Shown: positions 40,611 to 45,469 of the stretch, one piece after another | Layout: every line of letters begins with the position of its first letter | Numbering within the stretch: position 1 is the stretch's first letter | Source of the DNA: a bacterium | Lineage (GTDB): Bacteria; Acidobacteriota; HRBIN11; JAKEFK01 | DNA length: 45,469 bases | Reading direction: 5' to 3' | Assembly (NCBI GenBank): GCA_022616075.1 | Contig: JAKEFK010000086.1 | Location: forward strand, 1 to 45,469 | Notes under the pieces: model-generated | What the model was told of the DNA's origin: nothing | Database searches by the model: none | What the model saw: only the letters and a program-made list of their open reading frames with translations | Translations under genes and position numbers: made by a program

Positions 40611-41276
40611 ATGATCAAAGCAATCTTATGGGACAACGATGGCGTTCTGGTTGATACCGAACACCTGTATTTTCGGGCAACCCGCGAAGTCCTTTCTTCG
40701 ATCGGGTTCGAGTTGACCCAAAAACAATTCATCGAACTCTTTCTCATCGAAGCGCGAGGCGCCTGGCATCTCGTGCAACAGATGGGCTTTTCGCCGGAAG
40801 AAGTGGAACAGCTTCGCCAAACAAGAAACAACCTCTATTGTGACTTTCTGCTGCAAGAAAAACTTTTGATCGAAGGCGTTGAAGAAGTGCTTGCCAAACT
40901 GCACGGCAAATACAAAATGGGGATCGTGACAAGCTCTTTAAAGGAACATTTCGACATCATTCATCGTTCAACCGGACTCCTGAAGTACTTTGACTTTGTC
41001 GTGGCCTCCGGAGATTACATCAAATACAAACCGGATCCTGAGCCTTATCGTATTGCGGTTCAGAAAACAGGATTCTCCGCTGAGGAGTGCATCGCCATCG
41101 AAGACTCTTTACGCGGCTTGCTTTCCGCGGCTGGCGCAGGAATCCGATGCTACGTGATTCCGAACCGGCTCACGCAAAAAAGCGATTTTGCTTCCGCATT
41201 CAAAGTGCTAAATCATGTTCGCGAAATACTGGAAGAGTTGAACCAACCTTGCGACCAAACGGCTTCATCATCGTAA
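40611..41276 (+). CDS. HAD-superfamily phosphatase (subfamily IA-like)
   Basis: This 221-aa protein has motif I DNDGVLVDTEHLYF (DxDG), motif II in IVTSSLKEHF, Lys in IKYKPDPEPYRIAV and motif IV in IAIEDSLRGLLSA, the beta-phosphoglucomutase/phosphatase-like set. HAD members of this class hydrolyse small phosphate esters or isomerise sugar phosphates; the substrate cannot be told. The ATG directly follows the radical SAM stop with no gap, and the C-terminus overlaps the phospholipase-like gene by 28 bases, so it belongs to the same transcript. A lipid- or sugar-phosphate substrate is suggested by the neighbours only. Confidence 0.88.
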   Translation: MIKAILWDNDGVLVDTEHLYFRATREVLSSIGFELTQKQFIELFLIEARGAWHLVQQMGFSPEEVEQLRQTRNNLYCDFLLQEKLLIEGVEEVLAKLHGKYKMGIVTSSLKEHFDIIHRSTGLLKYFDFVVASGDYIKYKPDPEPYRIAVQKTGFSAEECIAIEDSLRGLLSAAGAGIRCYVIPNRLTQKSDFASAFKVLNHVREILEELNQPCDQTASSS

Positions 41277-42223
41277 TTGATCTTGCGTTGCAAAAGATCA
41301 ATTCTCCGGTACTTAACAAATACAGAAAGGGGTTGATCCTTGGAGCATTTCGGGAAAACGTTTACTATCTTCCCGGCATTCGAATGGTCTCTTTGAATCC
41401 TTCCATCAGTCACTTTTATCATCCCAATTTGCCGGGAGGAATCATTCCATTTTTGTGGCCGGGACCGCGGTGGATGGGAAACTATCATTTCCAGCGCGCC
41501 ATTCAAGAGCTCCGATCGAATCGCGTGTCTGCTGCATTTGTTCAGCTCGGACGCGTATCGCACCTTCTGACCGATATGGCCTGTCCCGTTCATGCGCAAA
41601 GCGTTTTTCATTCCACCGATCCGTTCGAATGGGCCGTGGAAGCAATGAAAAATGAATTGCGGTCTCTCGAAATCGCCGAATCGGCGCGCGAAAAAACGGC
41701 AAGTCAACTGATCCAGCAAATGGCGCAATTTACACAAGCGTATCCCGCAGAAAAAGTGAATAACCCGTGGGGCTACGCTCTCAGAAAAGTTGGTGCGAGA
41801 AAAACTCTCAACACCGATATCGTGAGGAAACAGGTTAGAGAATTAATTCCCGTTGTTGCAAGTCACACCGTTTCGCTCTTCAAACTTTTTCTGGAACAGA
41901 TCCAGGCAATGGTCGCGCAAGACTGTCTAAAAACGCTTGTAGCGCGGACGTCCCGTCCGCAAACGCCACGCAGAACCCATGATGTTTTTGCGGGCGAGAC
42001 GCCCGCACCACCACAAGTCGGTTTCCCTCTTGCGTTTTTAGACAGTCTCTATATAGAACAAGATCCTCTTCCTGAAATTCTGCGTTCGCTGGAGATGACT
42101 CCGGTTGGTTTGCGGAAGTGGTTCGCACAAATGCGGCGCTTTTGCATGAAGCATGGCGGTAAAAAATATTATTCTGAAATATTGGAACTAATCGATGAAT
42201 GTGAAAGCATGGTCCGGCTTTAG
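41249..42223 (+). CDS. Phospholipase C/P1-nuclease-fold protein with in-frame repeat insertion
   Basis: This protein (324 aa from a TTG at 41249) resembles the zinc-dependent phospholipase C/S1-P1 nuclease fold: LNKYRKGLILGAFRENVYYL, SISHFYHPNLPGG, NYHFQRAIQEL and LGRVSHLLTDMACPVHAQS, matching the usual metal-binding LG...H...D..qP.H pattern. No signal peptide is seen, unusual for such enzymes. Residues 225-267 come from a 127-base composite repeat inserted in frame; sequence after it (YIEQDPLPEILRSLEM onward) is still protein-like. An open frame extends upstream to 41087 inside the HAD gene and is not chosen. It overlaps both neighbours, so it is co-expressed in the lipid-type operon. Phospholipid or phosphoester cleavage is inferred. 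Confidence 0.7.
   Translation: MRPNGFIIVIDLALQKINSPVLNKYRKGLILGAFRENVYYLPGIRMVSLNPSISHFYHPNLPGGIIPFLWPGPRWMGNYHFQRAIQELRSNRVSAAFVQLGRVSHLLTDMACPVHAQSVFHSTDPFEWAVEAMKNELRSLEIAESAREKTASQLIQQMAQFTQAYPAEKVNNPWGYALRKVGARKTLNTDIVRKQVRELIPVVASHTVSLFKLFLEQIQAMVAQDCLKTLVARTSRPQTPRRTHDVFAGETPAPPQVGFPLAFLDSLYIEQDPLPEILRSLEMTPVGLRKWFAQMRRFCMKHGGKKYYSEILELIDECESMVRL
41921..42047. repeat. Composite palindromic element inside the phospholipase-like gene
   Basis: Perfect 16-base terminal inverted repeats GACTGTCTAAAAACGC (41921-41936) and its complement (42032-42047) flank a REP-like pair (41936-42017): left GTAGCGCGGAC-GTCCC-GTCCGC, right inverted GTGGTGCGGGC-GTCTC-GCCCGC. The whole element is 127 bases, contains no in-frame stop, and has no obvious target-site duplication. 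Confidence 0.85.
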
Positions 42224-43499
42224 CGATTATTCGCGTCACGTAAATCCGGTGCTGGGTGAGTTTCTGAAACTATCAGGTCGTGATCAACGTTTTGTTCAAG
42301 CAACAGGTTGCACATTGATCACTGAAGAAGGTGAGGAGTTCGCTGACTGGATCGCCGGTTTCGGAAGCGTGAATCTCGGACACAACCCTCCGGAGCTTCT
42401 TCAAAAAATTGATCGCCACTTAAAAGAGAATCCGCCCAATCTTTATCCTGAAAGTCTGAATCCCTATTCGGGGCAGCTTGCAAAAGAACTGGTCCGGCTT
42501 GCGGGATCGCATTTTGAAACCTGCTTCTTTTCCAACAGCGGCAGCGAAGCTGTTGAATCGGCCATAAAAACAGCCATCGCGGCAACGGGAAGAAAAACGG
42601 TTCTTTTCTGCGAAGGAGCTTACCACGGCACAACGCTGGGCGCCCTTTCATTGATGGGAGATGGGCATTATCGAAAACAATTCGAACCGCTCCTTCCTTA
42701 CGAATCCATTCCTTTTAATAATATAGATGCGCTTGCCCAGTCTCTTGAAACGATAAAACCGTGCGCCTTCATTCTGGAACCGGTTCAGGTTGAATCGGGC
42801 TTTCGAAGCTGTCTTCCGAATTTTCTGCAACAGGCTTCCGCGATTTGCCACGATTCCGGAGCCCTCTTGATTCTGGATGAAGTGCAAACAGGAATGGGCC
42901 GAACGGGAAAGCTGTTCGCCTTTGAGCACGCAAACGTCAGACCCGACATTCTCGTTCTTGGCAAAGCTCTTGGGGGCGGTCTACTCCCGATTGGCGCAAC
43001 TCTGTTTCGAGAAGGACTCTTTCGCAAAGCCTACGGGAACTTCCTTTCCTGCGAAGCTCACAATTCCACGTTTGGAGGAAATGCGCTCACCTGTACGGTT
43101 GCTATGGAAGTATTGCGTATCCTTGGCGATTCTGATTTCCTGCAAAATGTGCAGAGTCGCTCCTTCCATCTTCAATCGTTGCTCGAACAGCATTTGCGAA
43201 ATCATCCACTGGTTGAAAGGATTTATCTGCAGGGTCTTTTGGGTGGGATCACACTTCGTGAAGTAGATCATCCCTGGTTTTCCTGGAAGAGCTTTGGATT
43301 GGAAGGCCTGGATCATTTACCGGTCACCGGACCGCTGCTCGTTCATCGAATGCACAGGCGAAAGTTTTTGACGCAGATCTGCGCTCATCATTGGAACACT
43401 TTGCGCATCGAGCCACCACTGATTGTGAGTCCAGGTGAATGTGAGCGTTTTGTTTCGGCTCTTTCAGAAGAATTAAACTGGATCGTCTCGAATTCATGA
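42195..43499 (+). CDS. Class III PLP-dependent aminotransferase
   Basis: This 434-aa enzyme has the class III (ornithine/GABA aminotransferase-like) pattern: DWIAGFGSVNLGHNPPELL, FFSNSGSEAVESAIKTAIA, EGAYHGTTLGALS, LILDEVQTGMGRTGKLFAFE with the conserved Asp, the Schiff-base lysine in LVLGKALGGGLLPIGA, and SCEAHNSTFGGNALTCTVA. The specific amine donor and acceptor cannot be read. It overlaps the phospholipase-like gene by 29 bases and the SDR gene by ATGA, so it acts in the same operon; an amino-lipid or amino-alcohol headgroup would be one explanation. Confidence 0.9.
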   Translation: MNVKAWSGFSDYSRHVNPVLGEFLKLSGRDQRFVQATGCTLITEEGEEFADWIAGFGSVNLGHNPPELLQKIDRHLKENPPNLYPESLNPYSGQLAKELVRLAGSHFETCFFSNSGSEAVESAIKTAIAATGRKTVLFCEGAYHGTTLGALSLMGDGHYRKQFEPLLPYESIPFNNIDALAQSLETIKPCAFILEPVQVESGFRSCLPNFLQQASAICHDSGALLILDEVQTGMGRTGKLFAFEHANVRPDILVLGKALGGGLLPIGATLFREGLFRKAYGNFLSCEAHNSTFGGNALTCTVAMEVLRILGDSDFLQNVQSRSFHLQSLLEQHLRNHPLVERIYLQGLLGGITLREVDHPWFSWKSFGLEGLDHLPVTGPLLVHRMHRRKFLTQICAHHWNTLRIEPPLIVSPGECERFVSALSEELNWIVSNS

Positions 43500-44236
43500 A
43501 GCTGCTGGAAGGTAAACGCGCTCTAATCACAGGCGGATCCCGTGGGTTGGGACGAGCGCTTTGCGCACAGCTATCGTTGGACGGTGCGGATGTAGCTTTC
43601 AACTATTCTTCCGACAAAGAGGGCGCGGCAGAAACAGCCGGAGCGGTTGAAAAAAACGGACGCAAATCGCTTAATTTTCAAATATCCATTCTTGATGCGC
43701 CCGGCTTGAATGGCATGGTCAAAGAAATTGAACAACAGTGGGGTGGCATCGACATTCTCATCAACAACGCTGGAATCAGTCAACCTCTGCCAATTGCTCT
43801 GATGGAAGAGTCGGATTGGGATTCCGTGATCGATGTGAACGCAAAAGGACAATTCCTTGCGGCCCGCGCTGTGTTGAAAGGAATGATCCGCAGAAGAAAC
43901 GGCGCAATCTTGAATATCGGTTCGCTCGCAGGTGTTCGTTTGCTCGAAGCACCGGTTCACTATTCCGCGAGTAAAGCCGCTGTGAAAGGTTTTACCGAGG
44001 CGCTTTCGAAGGAAGTTGCGCGCTACAAGATTCGCGTGAATTGCCTCGCTCCCGGTTTGCTGGAAGAAGGAGTCGCACAGAATCTGCCCGAACACCGTTT
44101 GCGTGAGTATTTAAAACATGTTGCTCTTCATAGAAAAGGAACACTGGAAGAGGTTGCCAAATTCGTAGCGTTCCTTGTTTCTGATCGAAACAGCTACATG
44201 AATGGCGCCACCATTATTATGGATGGCGGCTTGTAA
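43496..44236 (+). CDS. Short-chain dehydrogenase, FabG-like
   Basis: This 246-aa SDR has TGGSRGLGRALC (NADP-binding), NNAGISQPLP, INIGSLAGVR-type ILNIGSLAGVRLLEAP with the catalytic Ser, YSASKAAVKGF with Tyr and Lys, and the C-terminal VAFLVSDRNSYMNGATIIMD with the MDGG-like end, the 3-oxoacyl-ACP reductase pattern. It probably reduces a keto group on an acyl or polyketide chain. It is coupled to the aminotransferase by ATGA; a REP-like pair separates it from the next gene. Confidence 0.9.
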   Translation: MKLLEGKRALITGGSRGLGRALCAQLSLDGADVAFNYSSDKEGAAETAGAVEKNGRKSLNFQISILDAPGLNGMVKEIEQQWGGIDILINNAGISQPLPIALMEESDWDSVIDVNAKGQFLAARAVLKGMIRRRNGAILNIGSLAGVRLLEAPVHYSASKAAVKGFTEALSKEVARYKIRVNCLAPGLLEEGVAQNLPEHRLREYLKHVALHRKGTLEEVAKFVAFLVSDRNSYMNGATIIMDGGL

Positions 44237-44237
44237 A

Positions 44238-44298
44238 CAAAGTAGCGCGGGCCTCTCGCCGGCGCATGCTTCGCAGGCGGGATGCCCGCGGTACTTTG
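44238..44298. repeat. REP/BIME-like inverted pair in the lipid-type operon
   Basis: Arms CAAAGTAGCGCGGGC and GCCCGCGGTACTTTG enclose two inverted units; loops CTCTC and ATCCC depart slightly from the family. It fills the gap between the SDR and the membrane protein gene and ends three bases before the latter's ATG. Confidence 0.85.
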
Positions 44299-44301
44299 AT
44301 T

Positions 44302-45357
44302 ATGTGGATTGTTAGGAAACCTTATGATCTCGCTTTCATTTTTGGTGGAGCGTTAGCCAGTCTGACAGTTCCTCTACTTGTGATGTGGAATGCGGCGCTT
44401 CTCCCGATCCTGTTCTGGACCTGGTTGCTGGTTTTCGATGGAACTCATCTCTGGGCCGCCTACAGCAGGACTTATCTTGACCGGCAATTCTGGAAAACAG
44501 ATCGCAGGCTTTTAATGTGGAGTCCCGTTGTCATCCTGTTTCCCATCCTTGCGATCATTCCATTTTTCCTATCCGGCTCCATGAAACCGATTGAGATTTT
44601 TCTGGTGCTGGCGCAGGGATGGGCTTACTACCATTTGGTGCGGCAACATTACGGTTTCCTTTCTTTGTACGATCGCAAAGCCGGCATTGATCCGGTAACT
44701 CACAAAATCAACAAGTGGGCTCTTTATGTTGCACTCTGGTCAGCGTATCTGTACTTCCTGATCAGCCATCCCGTCAACAGAAAAGTTTCCGGATTGCCGG
44801 AAATACTGTTGATAAACTGGATTGCCGTGATCGTTTGCTCTGGATCTGCGGTCCTACTTCTCATTTATCATTTGTGGAAACGCAACCGTTCCACAGGTTT
44901 CTTATTTACTGCTGTTTGTATCTGTCTTTATGGAGCGATCTTTTTCTGGATTGCTCCAGGGGAACCTTTTCTCACGGGCGCGCACAATATCGTGCAAAGT
45001 TTCATGTTGATTGCAATCATGATGACGCTCTTTCATAACATCCAGTATCACGCGATTGTATGGCACTACAATCGTAAGAAATACCGTGATGCCTCCTTCG
45101 GCGCGGCAACCTATTTCAATCGAAGCTTCCTGGTATATGCAGCCGTTGGAATTTTCTTTGCCGCCTTCTATGTTGCCGCCGCCTGGTTTTCCACGGAATA
45201 TCCTTCACTTTCAGGAGAATTTTCAGAACCGGCATTCGTTCCGATGGCCTTTCTTCTGTGGTGGGGCCTTTTGTTTCACCACTATTATCTGGATCAAAAA
45301 ATCTGGAGACTCAGCAAGACAAAAGATCTGCAGCGACAATTGGGGATCGCTGCATGA
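44302..45357 (+). CDS. Histidine-rich polytopic membrane protein
   Basis: I do not recognise this 351-aa protein. It has about eight hydrophobic segments and conserved-looking His/Asp clusters at membrane edges: DGTHLWAAYSRTYLD (D46, H49), YYHLVRQHYGF (H111, H116), FHNIQYHAIVWHY (H245, H250, H255) and LLFHHYYLDQKIW (H326, H327, D331). Such spacing recalls membrane di-iron oxygenases, desaturases or hydroxylases, though the classic HxxxH/HxxHH boxes are not exact. The ATG at 44302 is chosen because longer frames start in the repeat. It is coupled to the next SDR by ATGA. A lipid-modifying oxidation is a reasonable guess, not established. Confidence 0.7.
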   Translation: MWIVRKPYDLAFIFGGALASLTVPLLVMWNAALLPILFWTWLLVFDGTHLWAAYSRTYLDRQFWKTDRRLLMWSPVVILFPILAIIPFFLSGSMKPIEIFLVLAQGWAYYHLVRQHYGFLSLYDRKAGIDPVTHKINKWALYVALWSAYLYFLISHPVNRKVSGLPEILLINWIAVIVCSGSAVLLLIYHLWKRNRSTGFLFTAVCICLYGAIFFWIAPGEPFLTGAHNIVQSFMLIAIMMTLFHNIQYHAIVWHYNRKKYRDASFGAATYFNRSFLVYAAVGIFFAAFYVAAAWFSTEYPSLSGEFSEPAFVPMAFLLWWGLLFHHYYLDQKIWRLSKTKDLQRQLGIAA

Positions 45358-45469
45358 CCATGCGCGTGCTTGTGCTGGGAGGTTCGGGAACCGTTGGATC
45401 CTCGATTTGCAAAACTTTGCAGCGGGAAGGATGCAAAATCGCTTTCACATACCATCGGAACGATGAGGC
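45354..45469 (+). CDS. Short-chain dehydrogenase, N-terminal part
   Basis: The first 38 codons run off the window. The sequence MRVLVLGGSGTVGSSICKTL is a Rossmann NAD(P)-binding start with the Gly-rich GGSGTVG, followed by a FabG-like AFTYHRNDE. The ATG overlaps the membrane-protein stop as ATGA, so this SDR continues the operon. An alternative ATG two codons in (MRVLV) is equally possible. Confidence 0.78.
   Translation, partial: MTMRVLVLGGSGTVGSSICKTLQREGCKIAFTYHRNDE

Noticed and set aside
41087-41248. Upstream extension of the phospholipase-like gene
   Set aside because: It lies within the HAD gene, is rich in Arg and shows no family pattern; the TTG at 41249 gives a plausible N-terminus.
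6984-44298. Palindromes as Rho-independent terminators
   Set aside because: The GC-rich hairpins are not followed by T-runs, several lie inside genes, and pairs are symmetrical; only the hairpin at 15019 has a T-run.
6984-44298. Palindromes as a CRISPR array
   Set aside because: Units are scattered, not regularly spaced, and no cas gene is present.
1-45469. tRNA or rRNA genes
   Set aside because: No cloverleaf-like or rRNA-like sequence was recognised by eye; a covariance search would be needed to exclude a small RNA.

Overview
The window looks like a piece of an uncultivated Acidobacteriota genome (inference; no rRNA or tRNA gene is present to confirm it). The best clues are a Ser/Thr kinase fused to a TolB-like propeller with the family-typical start and [11 protein letters not shown] motifs, a decayed second copy beside it, DUF4388 (PATAN) proteins, a DUF2330/RnfD-like pair, a split methylmalonyl-CoA mutase and many short GTAG-footed palindromes. 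Genes are packed tightly, with many ATGA or TGATG overlaps.

Layout. (1) 1-3351, minus: tmk, holB, ispD, ispF and rlmB (cut by the window edge), a coupled housekeeping operon. (2) 3366-14956, plus: yggS, yggT, divIVA-like, yggU, hutI, fchA-like cyclodeaminase; then the chaperone block hrcA-grpE-dnaK-dnaJ with rsmE, galU and a degenerate NtrC-type regulator. (3) 15035-18108, minus: FmdB-type zinc ribbon, serA and a class V aminotransferase that probably supplies the next step of serine synthesis. (4) 18353-19189, plus: a DUF4388 protein. (5) 19268-38965, minus: hfq, miaA, a zinc-ribbon membrane protein, a probable 27-aa one-helix microprotein, a second DUF4388 protein, a SPOR/SpoIID lipoprotein, DUF2330 and RnfD-like proteins, a cytoplasmic amidase, a coiled-coil membrane protein, a kinase pseudogene and an intact kinase, a secreted protease-like protein, a GAF-GGDEF cyclase, a mannose-1-phosphate guanylyltransferase, the two methylmalonyl-CoA mutase subunits and an acyl-CoA dehydrogenase. 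(6) 39153-end, plus: an operon with a good promoter and Shine-Dalgarno, encoding a radical SAM enzyme of the tetraether-synthase (Tes/MJ0619) type, a HAD phosphatase, a phospholipase C/P1-nuclease-fold protein, a class III aminotransferase, a FabG-like reductase, a histidine-rich membrane protein and the start of another SDR. I read this last operon as an undescribed lipid-modification or lipid-synthesis locus; it is the most interesting gene set here.

Across the window lie eleven REP/BIME-like palindromic elements (eight inverted pairs, three single units). Each typical unit has a GTAG-like foot and a hairpin whose stem bases covary while the loop stays GTCYC. Two elements sit in frame inside genes (rsmE and the phospholipase-like gene), one supplies the end of the radical SAM gene, and others fill gene junctions. 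A second family of imperfect palindromes built on CGCAAAG/CGCAGAG units occurs three times; one copy forms the C-terminus of Tmk. Several genes without a Shine-Dalgarno have a -10-like box 6-7 bases before the start codon, suggesting leaderless mRNAs.
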